The notes beneath the pieces were generated by a model. The model saw only the letters and a program-made list of their open reading frames with translations. It was not told where the DNA came from and did not search any database. Below, one piece after another: positions 54,944 to 63,447 of a stretch of DNA of 64,000 bases. Numbering within the stretch: position 1 is the first letter of the stretch; every line of letters begins with the position of its first letter. Origin of the DNA: Lachnospiraceae bacterium AC2028 (GTDB lineage Bacteria; Bacillota; Clostridia; Lachnospirales; Lachnospiraceae); assembly GCA_000702685.1 (NCBI GenBank), contig JNJD01000014.1, forward strand, positions 1-64,000. The letters are read 5' to 3'. A program made the translations under genes and the position numbers.

Positions 54944-54972
54944 TTGAATATTCTTTTAAAAAATTGTATTAT
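54944..54972 (+). promoter_or_regulatory. Promoter of the pilC-led pilus operon
   Basis: TTGAAT (54944-54949), a 17-base spacer and TATTAT (54967-54972) lie in a very AT-rich gap. The leader ends in a full AGGAGGT before GTG 55010. It gives the distal pilus genes a start independent of the island. Confidence 0.7.
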
Positions 54973-55009
54973 TTCAATACCAAACAAGAATTCTTAGGAG
55001 GTTTCAGTC

Positions 55010-56224
55010 GTGGCAAATTTTGCTTATGAAGCTATTAATGCTGAAGGAAAACTCATCAAAGGTTCCCTCGAAGCGGATAACATTGATAGAGCCAGAGACA
55101 GCGTTAAAGCTCAGGGACTTACCGTTGTAAGCGTTGGTTCACGTAGTGCAATCAGCAAAGATCTTAAATTTGATCTGTCAAAGGGTCCCAGCGTCAGAGA
55201 TCTCTCGGTTTTCTGCCGTCAGTTCGTTTCGATGATCAGAGCCGGTGTTACCATTCTTGATTCACTTCAGATGCTTGGTGAATCAACCGAGAACAAGAAA
55301 CTTAGAGATGCCATTTTTGATGTTAGGACAAGTACTGAGACCGGTATGACCTTATCGGGAGCAATGGCTGAGTTCCCTACCATCTTTCCCTCGCTTCTTA
55401 TAAGTATGGTAACTGCAGGTGAAGCTTCCGGTTCCCTTGATATAGCTTTTGACCGTATGGCTAAGCAGTTTGAGCGCACTTCCAGAACACAGGCTCTTAT
55501 TAAGAAGGCGATGATTTATCCTATAATCGTTGTCATTGTTGCTATCGTAGTCGTCATAGTAATGTTGGAAGTGGTTATTCCTACATATACTTCTATGTTC
55601 GCTGAACTGGATACCGAACTTCCTGCAATCACCAAAGCAGTTGTTGCGATGTCCGACGGACTTAAGAATTACTGGTTTATAATTGTTCCTCTCGTGGGTG
55701 CTATCATATTCGGAATCATCACCTTCAAGAATACAGATCAGGGTAAGCATTTCTTTGGAAAACTTGCTATAAGAATTCCTCTTACCCATGATATAACCGT
55801 CAAGAGTGCATCAGCTCTTATGTCAAGAACACTAAGTACTCTTATCGGAGCGGGTCTTCCTCTTGTGGAAGCGGTTGATATCACTTCAGGTGTTATGAGC
55901 AATATCTATTTCAGAGAAGCTCTTGAGCATGCTAAAGAGGAAATCACAATCGGTCAGCCTCTTTCCAGACCTCTTGAAGAGGCCGGAATATTCCCTCCGA
56001 TGGTTTACTACATGGTAAGGATCGGTGAGGAAACCGGTAACATTGAAGACATGCTCAATAAGAACGCTGAGTATTATGAAGAAGAAGTCGAGATGGCAGT
56101 TCAGGCGTTTATGGCAATGCTCGAACCTATGATCATTATTGTACTTGCTGCTATCGTCGGTGTGCTCATTGGTGCGGTTATGGCTCCTATGCTTGCAATG
56201 TACAAGGGTCTCGATAATCTGTAA
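55010..56224 (+). CDS. pilC: Type IV pilus inner-membrane platform protein PilC (GspF family)
   Basis: A 404-residue membrane protein with two T2SSF domains: LSVFCRQFVSMIRAGVTILD near residue 65 and SALMSRTLSTLIGAGLPLVEA near 270. It has three helices, the last close to the C-terminus. It anchors the PilB motor and feeds pilins into the fibre. GTG 55010 follows AGGAGGT and the start MANFAYEAINAEGKLIKG is typical. It is the first gene of the main pilus operon. Confidence 0.95.
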   Translation: MANFAYEAINAEGKLIKGSLEADNIDRARDSVKAQGLTVVSVGSRSAISKDLKFDLSKGPSVRDLSVFCRQFVSMIRAGVTILDSLQMLGESTENKKLRDAIFDVRTSTETGMTLSGAMAEFPTIFPSLLISMVTAGEASGSLDIAFDRMAKQFERTSRTQALIKKAMIYPIIVVIVAIVVVIVMLEVVIPTYTSMFAELDTELPAITKAVVAMSDGLKNYWFIIVPLVGAIIFGIITFKNTDQGKHFFGKLAIRIPLTHDITVKSASALMSRTLSTLIGAGLPLVEAVDITSGVMSNIYFREALEHAKEEITIGQPLSRPLEEAGIFPPMVYYMVRIGEETGNIEDMLNKNAEYYEEEVEMAVQAFMAMLEPMIIIVLAAIVGVLIGAVMAPMLAMYKGLDNL

Positions 56225-56310
56225 TAACTTTTGAATCATTCGCCTTTGTAGAAGGGCAGAGGCGTTTGAGATATAAAAACCAATTTCATTATAAAAGGAG
56301 AGAAATTATT

Positions 56311-56709
56311 ATGAAGAAGAACAACAATGGTTTTTCACTCGTAGAGCTCATCATCGTTATTGCTATCATGGCAGTTCTCGTTGGTGTTCTCGCACCTCAG
56401 TTCATCAAGTATGTTGAGCAGTCCAGAAGAAGCCGTGACATCTCTACCGCTCAGGAGATCAGAGAAGCAGTTCTTGCTGATATCGCTGACGGAAGACTTT
56501 CCGGAACCGGAAACAGCCAGCTCACCGCAGCTAGCGGAAATCCTACCACCATCTCTGAGAACCCTGTAGGATCTTCCAACATCGAGAAGGGAACTTCTTT
56601 CGTTGCTCACTACAATCCTACCGATGGTACCTGCTACGTTATGCTTGGCAGCCACACTCTTACCACCGAGGCTGGTGCTTCTGAGTACAAGACTTCTACT
56701 ACATCATAA
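56311..56709 (+). CDS. Major type IV pilin
   Basis: A 132-residue prepilin. Its seven-residue leader is cut after Gly7 (MKKNNNG, then FSLVELIIVIAIMAVLVG), with Phe+1 and Glu+5 conserved. The mature protein of 125 residues has one N-terminal helix and a small globular end, without a Cys pair. It is probably the main subunit because of its size, its place after pilC and its strongly biased codons (many CTC, ATC, AAG) compared with its neighbours. ATG 56311 is preferred over 56266 because AAAGGAG precedes it and the leader then has normal length. Confidence 0.9.
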   Translation: MKKNNNGFSLVELIIVIAIMAVLVGVLAPQFIKYVEQSRRSRDISTAQEIREAVLADIADGRLSGTGNSQLTAASGNPTTISENPVGSSNIEKGTSFVAHYNPTDGTCYVMLGSHTLTTEAGASEYKTSTTS

Positions 56710-56719
56710 TCTGATTTAA

Positions 56720-57505
56720 ATGTTTGAATTCCGGCTATACATCGGAATAATGATCTTCCTATTTGGGATAACGGTAGGCAGTTTCCTAAATGTTCTGATC
56801 TACCGTATCCCGAAGAAGGAAGAGTTTGTGAAGACCCGCTCACATTGCATGAGTTGCGGTTATCAGCTGGAGTGGTATGATCTGATACCTATTTTCAGCT
56901 GGTTAACGCTTGGGGGCAAATGCCGGAAGTGCAAGTCTAAGATTTCGGCTCAGTATCCTCTTATAGAGCTTCTGAACGGAATTCTATGGTTATTATCTTT
57001 TTTGTTCTATGATCTCAGCATTACAACCCTTCTGTATTGCGGATTATTCAGTTCTCTGATCGCACTGAGTGTGATCGATTTTCGTACGTACGAAATACCG
57101 GTCGGATTTAATATTTTCATACTGGTATTGGGTACGATAAGAGTGATAACGGATTATCGCTCATGGCCGGAATACATTATCGGCCTGGTATCAGTAAGTG
57201 TTCCACTACTTTTGATTTTTTACGCAACCAAAGGAAGAGGCATTGGCGGCGGGGATGTCAAGCTTATGGGGGCCGCTGGCCTGCTGCTTGGATGGAAACT
57301 GATCGTACTGGCCTTTTTCCTTGGTTGTCTTTTGGGTTCTGTGATACATATTGCACGCATGAAGATAAGCGGAGAGTCTCATGTGCTTGCTATGGGTCCT
57401 TATCTTTCCGCAGGAATTGTTATCGCCTGTTTTGTTGGCGAAAGATTGATATCCGCATATTTCGGTTATCTCGATAGCCTCTTGGCTGGTTTTATCTTAA
57501 TTTGA
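56720..57505 (+). CDS. pilD: Prepilin leader peptidase / N-methyltransferase
   Basis: A 261-residue A24 aspartic membrane protease that cuts prepilins and methylates the new N-terminus. It has the cytoplasmic zinc-binding Cys43/Cys46 and Cys68/Cys71 pairs and catalytic Asp120 (VIDFRTYEIP) and Asp179 (GIGGGDVKLMG). It serves all five prepilins encoded nearby. Only ten bases separate it from the pilin gene and no clear ribosome-binding site is visible, so translation is probably weak relative to pilin. Confidence 0.94.
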   Translation: MFEFRLYIGIMIFLFGITVGSFLNVLIYRIPKKEEFVKTRSHCMSCGYQLEWYDLIPIFSWLTLGGKCRKCKSKISAQYPLIELLNGILWLLSFLFYDLSITTLLYCGLFSSLIALSVIDFRTYEIPVGFNIFILVLGTIRVITDYRSWPEYIIGLVSVSVPLLLIFYATKGRGIGGGDVKLMGAAGLLLGWKLIVLAFFLGCLLGSVIHIARMKISGESHVLAMGPYLSAGIVIACFVGERLISAYFGYLDSLLAGFILI

Positions 57506-57560
57506 ATGAAACAGATGATCCGGAAATCTGTTCATAATAAATTATTAAAGAGGGTAGGAT

Positions 57561-59489
57561 ATGGCTTCAAAGATTTTAAGTATTGAGCTCAGTAACACGA
57601 CGATCCGTATCGTCCAAATGGACTACAAGACCACTAACCCCAGGGTATATTATCATGTAGTCTGCAACACCCCTGAGAACTCCATCAATGATGGATATCT
57701 CATCAACCCCGATGCCGTTGCCAATGCGATCAGAACGGCTCTGGTATCTAACAGGATCAAGGGTACAAAGAATGTCATATTCACCATATCCTCGACCAAG
57801 ATCGTAACTCGTGAACAGCAGCTTCCCCAGATGAAGCCTGCCCAGCTTGATTCGATGATTCAGACAAACCTGTCTGATTATTTCCCCATCGATCTTGACA
57901 ATTATCAGGTTGCATATACTGTTCTCGGAACCATAGATGAAGGTAAGGATGCCGGAAAGCTCCGTGTCTCGATCATGGCTGCCGAGAATAATCTTGTAGA
58001 GAGTTATAAGCAGCTTGCTTCTTCCTGCGGACTTGTTCTTGTTCAGGTTGATAACGTTGCTAACTCCGTATATCAGGTTCTTAAATCTGAGAATAAAACT
58101 CAGTGCAAGATGGTCCTTAAGATAGAAGAGAATGCTACATCAGTTCTTGTTATAAAGAATGAAAGCCTTCTTCTTCAGAGGAACATCGGTTTCGGTTTCC
58201 TTCCTGCGATTAAGGAGATCATGCATCAGCCCGCTTTCCAGGCTGTCAGCGAATTCGATGCCCGTAACATCGCAATGAAGAGAGCCTGCATCCGTAAGAC
58301 TCTTAATGAAGGAACCGCTATTACAGATAATGAAGATATGCCCGAGCCTTCCGAAGGTCAGGCTATGACCAATGCCCGTCAGGCAGTTACCGACAGCCTC
58401 GAAGATCTTGTTAAGGGCATTCAGAGGGTTATGAATTACTATAATTCAACCAATTCTTCCAACCCTCTTGATCTTTGCTATATATGCGGTGCCGGCGGAT
58501 CCATTAACGGTATTTCGCATCTGCTTTCCAATGAGCTCGGACTTAAGGTCAGTGTTCTGAGAAAACTCGAGAACGTATCCTACTCCGTTCTCGGTGATAA
58601 TGCCGACCTTTACAATTATGTAGCTTCTATCGGTGCTATTTATGCACCTGTTGGATTCTTCTCTAAAGCAAAAGCTAACAGACAGAAGAACGCTACCAAT
58701 TATGGTAAGATGATCCCTCTTGTTGCTCTTCTTGGCGCGGTTGTTATTCTTGCTTTACTTGCAAAGGGATTTTTCGATTATAATGCTGCCAAGACTGAGA
58801 ATGCTGAGCTCAGGGCGACTGAGGCAAGATATCTTGAATCAGAAGCTATTTATAATAAGTACGCTGCAGTTCTTGCGTTCTATCGTGAAGTTGTTGCCGG
58901 TGAAGCTCAGACTCAGAGAGCATCAGATAACATCGCCGATTTCCTTGAAGAGCTTGAAGAGAAGATGCCTTCCAACATGAAGATCTCCGAGTTCACCACC
59001 GATGACCTTCACTTCTCCATGAGCGTTGAGGTTGTTGACAGAAATACCGCAATCGGTATGCTCGAAACACTGCGTACCTTCGATTCAGTCAACACCATCA
59101 TTCTTGAAGGAATAAACGAAAATCTTGTCGAACTTTCAGACGAGGAACTTCAGCTTGTTGCCGACAGACTTAAGATCGTAATTGAAGAGAAGGAAGCTGA
59201 AGAGGAAGACAAGGACGAGAAGGATGAGGATAAGGACGAGGAAGTAGAGATCAAAGAAGGAGATACCCTTATTGAGCTCGGAACCCTCGGAGATGTTGAA
59301 GAAGAAGGTGAGTCAGCACTTTCCTTCAAGAACATTGGTACCTACATTGAGAAAATCGATGAGGAGACCGGTGATATCACTTATCTCAGAAGATATGTAT
59401 CGTTCAGCGTAAGCTGCGTATACTCACCCGCTGATGAGGTTGAGATCGTTAACAATGTTGATGCTGCAGCAGCAGGAGGTGAGTCATAA
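57561..59489 (+). CDS. pilM: PilM-PilN fusion protein
   Basis: A 642-residue protein. Residues 1-370 are an actin-like PilM: ILSIELSNTTIRIVQMD start, TISSTKIVTREQQLP, FPIDLDNYQVAY and the CYICGAGGSINGISHLL phosphate loop. A membrane helix at about 384-404 and a following coiled and ferredoxin-like part match PilN. In most species these are two proteins joined by the PilN N-terminal tail inserting into PilM; here they are one chain. A very acidic stretch lies at about 545-570 (EEEDKDEKDEDKDEEVE). It overlaps pilO by one base. Confidence 0.85.
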   Translation: MASKILSIELSNTTIRIVQMDYKTTNPRVYYHVVCNTPENSINDGYLINPDAVANAIRTALVSNRIKGTKNVIFTISSTKIVTREQQLPQMKPAQLDSMIQTNLSDYFPIDLDNYQVAYTVLGTIDEGKDAGKLRVSIMAAENNLVESYKQLASSCGLVLVQVDNVANSVYQVLKSENKTQCKMVLKIEENATSVLVIKNESLLLQRNIGFGFLPAIKEIMHQPAFQAVSEFDARNIAMKRACIRKTLNEGTAITDNEDMPEPSEGQAMTNARQAVTDSLEDLVKGIQRVMNYYNSTNSSNPLDLCYICGAGGSINGISHLLSNELGLKVSVLRKLENVSYSVLGDNADLYNYVASIGAIYAPVGFFSKAKANRQKNATNYGKMIPLVALLGAVVILALLAKGFFDYNAAKTENAELRATEARYLESEAIYNKYAAVLAFYREVVAGEAQTQRASDNIADFLEELEEKMPSNMKISEFTTDDLHFSMSVEVVDRNTAIGMLETLRTFDSVNTIILEGINENLVELSDEELQLVADRLKIVIEEKEAEEEDKDEKDEDKDEEVEIKEGDTLIELGTLGDVEEEGESALSFKNIGTYIEKIDEETGDITYLRRYVSFSVSCVYSPADEVEIVNNVDAAAAGGES

Positions 59490-60196
59490 TGAAGAACGTT
59501 AAGATTGATGATAAATCAAAGTTTTTATCAGCAGTTCTGCTTGTAATAGTTTTATGCGGTGTTGCTTTCTTCCTCGGATACAGGAAGTTCGAAGATAATG
59601 CTGCAAGACTTCAGGGAGAGAATAATGCTCTCAGAGACAGGATCAGCTCTCTTCAGGCATATTATGATACTGAGGAGCAGAACAAGGCTGACACAGAGAC
59701 TATGACCGCTGAGATCTCCGATATTTTCTCTGCATATTCATCTGATGCCAGATTTGAGGACGGTATTTATGAAGCTTTTAATCTTAGAGCAGGCTCCCTC
59801 AATACATTTGAACTTGCATCGATAGGATTCAATACTCCCAGTGCTATCAGGAGAATTCCCGTTGAAACAGTTGCTGCTGCTCAGATCGAAGGATATGACT
59901 CCGAGATAGCATTTGACAAGTTTGATGTATCTTACAGCGGCAATATTTCCTATGAAGGCCTTAAGAACATGGTCAGAGAGATCGCTACCGGTCAGTATAA
60001 CCTTGCTATCGGTCAGATGTCTTATCAGATCATGGATAATGGCAACATTGATGGAAACGCATTACTTTCATTCTATTATGTTGAAGGAGCAGGCTGCCCT
60101 TATGAGGAGCCTCCCGTAAGCAATTACGATACTGGACTTGAGAACCTGTTCGGTGTAAGCGTAGCTGCTGAACCCGAGGAAAGCGAAGACAATTAA
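59489..60196 (+). CDS. pilO: PilO-like pilus alignment protein
   Basis: A 235-residue bitopic protein. It has a short cytoplasmic start, one helix (about 13-32), a coiled coil (FEDNAARLQGENNALRDRI) and an extracytoplasmic domain ending in an acidic tail. Size, topology and position directly after the PilM-PilN gene match PilO, which pairs with PilN. Sequence likeness to Gram-negative PilO is low, so the call rests mostly on context and topology. Confidence 0.75.
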   Translation: MKNVKIDDKSKFLSAVLLVIVLCGVAFFLGYRKFEDNAARLQGENNALRDRISSLQAYYDTEEQNKADTETMTAEISDIFSAYSSDARFEDGIYEAFNLRAGSLNTFELASIGFNTPSAIRRIPVETVAAAQIEGYDSEIAFDKFDVSYSGNISYEGLKNMVREIATGQYNLAIGQMSYQIMDNGNIDGNALLSFYYVEGAGCPYEEPPVSNYDTGLENLFGVSVAAEPEESEDN

Positions 60197-60210
60197 GAAG
60201 TGAGGCATAT

Positions 60211-61788
60211 ATGAAAATGCTGAGATTTAAGAACAATGATAAAGGAATGACACTGGTAGAATTACTTGTTGCGATCGCAATATTTGCCGCAGCTATAATT
60301 CCGATGCTTTACGCATTCGTTTATTCAACCGGATTTAACTTTAAATCTCAGCAGACTATGCAGTCCACCGGTATAGCTCAGGCAATCATAGAAAAGTGCA
60401 AGGGCGCAAGCATCGATCAGGCTAAGATTGTTGACATGCTTACTGACGGATCCATCTTGGACGGCACTCAGTTTATTGACGGAACAGCCGAGGGATTGGT
60501 TAGCGGTGCAGCTTATGATGCAAGTCTCAGCGGAGATTATTATCGTATAAGCGGTATTCATCCCGTCGCTTCTACCGACGGCGGAACATCCAGAAGAGCA
60601 TATGATGTCATGGTCAGGTTTTATGAGATCGGCAAGGATACCAAGACCGATTATTCATCTATACAATCCATGACCAACGATACCACATATAACTTTGCGG
60701 ATTTCCTTACCGAAGCTCTTTCTCATGAAGATGCTCTGGCTGAAGATAAGATGGTCAATATGATCAAGGATAAGTGGTTCAATGATGCCAATTGTGTATA
60801 CACCGACGGAACTGCTATAGATGCCGGCGTGTCCAATTACTTTACGATTTCTGATATTGATATATCCAAGATCAAGCTTGACAGGCTGATCGAAATCAAT
60901 GCCGGTGACAGTGAAGTGAAGGTGACCGTATCTTATTATTTCGGCGGTTATGATTCCGGAGATGCATATGACAGTATTACATTTACTAAGTCAGGAATTC
61001 ATGGCAAGACTGTAAAGTGCACCTCCAGTTTTAGCGGTGGCACCGGTGAAGAGGTAGCATATTTAGGAAATGACCCTATATATGTGAAGGATTTCGATGC
61101 CTATATGACCTGCAGCCATCCTGTAACCTCGATCTTTTTCTATTATTATCCCGGATACATGAATGAGTCTGCTATCACCGATCATATTTCTATAGATAGT
61201 TCGATGTCGAATCCGGTTACGTATACTCCTGATCCGTCGAATCCCGGTGTTGTGGCTTCTGCTCCCGCAAGATTGGATGTATACCTGTACAAGCAATTCA
61301 AACCCTTTGGCGGTTCATGGACGGAGACTCAGTATAATAACCTTGACGCCGCATACGATCCTGAGATCATATTGTCAAATTCCGGATCAAATGAATGCTA
61401 TTTTTACCACAACCTTTGGTGGCATGTGACCAACACTGCGGTGAATCCCGGTGAGCACGATTATAAACTGGTACTCAATTCCGGATATACACCCGATATA
61501 ACAGCTACCGATTTTGAGAATTGTACCACTCCCGACACGGTTGTTGCTGCCAATTCCTATTCAACCTATTGGCGCGATACTACAGATGATGCCAGCGGAA
61601 AACCTAAGATGAATTCTCATCTTCTCAGAGATTATGAAAGTCTTCCCGGTCATTATGAGGATACAAGGGGCGGTTCGGATTCAACCAGGGATGCTTTCTA
61701 TTCCAGATATCGTGTTGAAGTGATCGTGTATTCTAGCGCTAACGGTAACGAAATTGAACGTATGTATGCTGAAGTACTTAACTGGTAA
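60211..61788 (+). CDS. Large prepilin-like minor pilin, 525 residues
   Basis: The N-terminus is a class III signal: MKMLRFKNNDKG is cut before MTLVELLVAIAIFAAAIIP (Glu+5 conserved). About 480 residues of extracytoplasmic domain follow, several times longer than a usual minor pilin (100-200). The domain has no recognised motif; it is rich in Asp, Gly and Ser with beta-type spacing. Such a size suits a fibre-tip protein or adhesin. A GAGG site lies five bases before ATG 60211. Confidence 0.8.
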   Translation: MKMLRFKNNDKGMTLVELLVAIAIFAAAIIPMLYAFVYSTGFNFKSQQTMQSTGIAQAIIEKCKGASIDQAKIVDMLTDGSILDGTQFIDGTAEGLVSGAAYDASLSGDYYRISGIHPVASTDGGTSRRAYDVMVRFYEIGKDTKTDYSSIQSMTNDTTYNFADFLTEALSHEDALAEDKMVNMIKDKWFNDANCVYTDGTAIDAGVSNYFTISDIDISKIKLDRLIEINAGDSEVKVTVSYYFGGYDSGDAYDSITFTKSGIHGKTVKCTSSFSGGTGEEVAYLGNDPIYVKDFDAYMTCSHPVTSIFFYYYPGYMNESAITDHISIDSSMSNPVTYTPDPSNPGVVASAPARLDVYLYKQFKPFGGSWTETQYNNLDAAYDPEIILSNSGSNECYFYHNLWWHVTNTAVNPGEHDYKLVLNSGYTPDITATDFENCTTPDTVVAANSYSTYWRDTTDDASGKPKMNSHLLRDYESLPGHYEDTRGGSDSTRDAFYSRYRVEVIVYSSANGNEIERMYAEVLNW

Positions 61789-61806
61789 TTTTGATTGGTA
61801 AAGATT

Positions 61807-62841
61807 ATGGGAAACAAAAAGCATAACAATATTATAAGGAATAATAAAGGCTCGGCATTGGTTGTCTGCATTATTGTTTTGCTGTTTGTCAGTATTCTGG
61901 CAACCGTAATATTGTATATCTCCGGTATCAATTACAGGATGAAGAAGGCTGAGTATAATACCAAGTATTCCTTCTATGTCGCAGAGGAGCCACTCGAAAG
62001 GATTGAATCAAACATGATCATTCCTGTTTCGGAAGCTCTTAATAATGCTTTTGTTACCACTAATTCAGTTTATGCAGCTGACGGAACTTTTGACGCCAAG
62101 AGAAGAGAGTTCTATATTCAGTTTGCCAAGTCTTATAAGGATCTGCTGATTAAGAATTACGGCGGTTCATCCGTTGGATCTGATGGTTCTACTCTTGCCG
62201 GTTCTGCTGTTGTCAAGAATATCGTGTATAATCTTGCTTCATGTGATAACTCCTGGGGTGAGTACAACGATACACGCTTTTTGACTAAAGATCTTGCAGC
62301 TCCCGCTACAAGCAATATTGAATTAGACAATATTTTCATCAATGGTTCGACTGTTCATGGTACTGCGATAGGTGGAACTGCTTATGCCAATGATCCCAAT
62401 GGTTTTGTTGATTGGCTCTGCACACATAATGATCCTACTACCTTATCGCCCTATATTGATGTAAATGGTTCCGAGGATCTTAAAGTCTATATTGTTGTAT
62501 CGGATTTCATACCTGATACTCTTACTGCGAGCGAGGGTTATGATCGTTTCATAATGCTTGATGTTACCGATCCTGTTATCGATGGCGGCAATTATGATGA
62601 TGCTGTATATCCTGTCAGAACTTTGAAGCCCGTTGATGATCCCAACAGAAATGATAAACCCTGCATTGTTATGAGAAATATAGCCGTTGTTGCGGTTCAT
62701 AACGGATACAGATCCATTGTCTGCACCGATATTTCCTTCCAGTTCCCTCCTTTTGACTGGAATGGCGGAGCTTCTACCAGCGGATATAATCAGTGGAATG
62801 TATATCAGTTGATCTATTACACCAATTGGCAGAGGTATTGA
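61807..62841 (+). CDS. PilX/GspK-like minor pilin
   Basis: A 344-residue protein. The leader ends NNKG, followed by SALVVCIIVLLFVSILA; the usual Glu+5 is Val, as in PilX and GspK proteins, which cap the fibre. TKYSFYVAEEPLERIE after the helix is the PilX-type motif. ATG 61807 is chosen over TTG 61795 as the conventional codon, though neither has a strong ribosome-binding site. The extracytoplasmic domain of about 300 residues is not recognised. Confidence 0.78.
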   Translation: MGNKKHNNIIRNNKGSALVVCIIVLLFVSILATVILYISGINYRMKKAEYNTKYSFYVAEEPLERIESNMIIPVSEALNNAFVTTNSVYAADGTFDAKRREFYIQFAKSYKDLLIKNYGGSSVGSDGSTLAGSAVVKNIVYNLASCDNSWGEYNDTRFLTKDLAAPATSNIELDNIFINGSTVHGTAIGGTAYANDPNGFVDWLCTHNDPTTLSPYIDVNGSEDLKVYIVVSDFIPDTLTASEGYDRFIMLDVTDPVIDGGNYDDAVYPVRTLKPVDDPNRNDKPCIVMRNIAVVAVHNGYRSIVCTDISFQFPPFDWNGGASTSGYNQWNVYQLIYYTNWQRY

Positions 62842-62847
62842 TCAAAT

Positions 62848-63354
62848 ATGAAAAGAGATAATATCTTAAAAGAGAATAACAAAGGATTGTCGCTTGTTGA
62901 GATAATCATTGTGTTGGCGATCATGACCATAATTGGCGGTGCTATGCTTCTTACCACTGCGGTTGCTACGGATAAGCATGTTACATCCTGTGGTGAAAAG
63001 GTTGTTTCTTCTCTTGAACAGACAAGAAATCTCGCTATGGGAAAGCAGAGCGGATGGATCATTATAAGCAAGGATCCCGGTGATTATATGTACTGCCAGA
63101 TGTATGTGGATGGGCAGCCTTACGGTGACAGGGTTTCCATTGGACATTCCGGTCTTACCGTATCGGTCACTGAGAGCGGAGGATCTCCCCAAAATATTGA
63201 AACATTGGGCGATGTTAAGATCGAATTCTCACGAAGTAACGGAAGCGTAATCAATTCACCGGCTATAAGTCAGATAGATATAACCAATGGCAGAAGATCG
63301 GTTACGATCACTATCGATAAGTTTACAGGCCGCGTTTCCAGCGTCAGAACTTAA
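62848..63354 (+). CDS. GspH/FimT-like minor pilin
   Basis: A 168-residue prepilin. The leader ENNKG is followed by LSLVEIIIVLAIMTIIGG with Glu+5 conserved. The mature domain (SLEQTRNLAMGKQSGWIIIS, then beta strands) fits the GspH/FimT fold. Such pilins help prime assembly with the PilV/PilX-type proteins. It starts six bases after the preceding stop codon. Confidence 0.85.
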   Translation: MKRDNILKENNKGLSLVEIIIVLAIMTIIGGAMLLTTAVATDKHVTSCGEKVVSSLEQTRNLAMGKQSGWIIISKDPGDYMYCQMYVDGQPYGDRVSIGHSGLTVSVTESGGSPQNIETLGDVKIEFSRSNGSVINSPAISQIDITNGRRSVTITIDKFTGRVSSVRT

Positions 63355-63371
63355 ATTTATCTAAATTTAAG
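63350..63371. repeat. AT-rich palindrome at the end of the GspH-like gene
   Basis: CTTAAATTTA, TC, TAAATTTAAG: a perfect 10-bp inverted repeat that overlaps the stop codon and is followed by CTTTT. It could be a weak terminator or a protein-binding site. Confidence 0.5.
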
Positions 63372-63373
63372 CT

Positions 63374-63402
63374 TTTACATAGTCTTTGATTGATGATATT
63401 AT
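63374..63402 (+). promoter_or_regulatory. Internal promoter before the last prepilin gene
   Basis: TTTACA (63374-63379), a 17-base spacer and TATTAT (63397-63402), followed by a 45-base leader with AAAAGGAG before ATG 63448. Confidence 0.6.
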
Positions 63403-63447
63403 GTAAATGGTTAGATATTTTGTGCTTTTTGCGAAAAGGAGCAAATG

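Noticed and set aside
56241-56264. Weak hairpin between pilC and the pilin gene (CGCCT with AGGCG)
   Set aside because: Only five paired bases, a long loop and no T-run; too weak to call a terminator.
56265-56297. Possible promoter TTGAGA-17-TTATAA before the major pilin
   Set aside because: Transcription would start after the AAAGGAG ribosome-binding site, leaving it out of the message.
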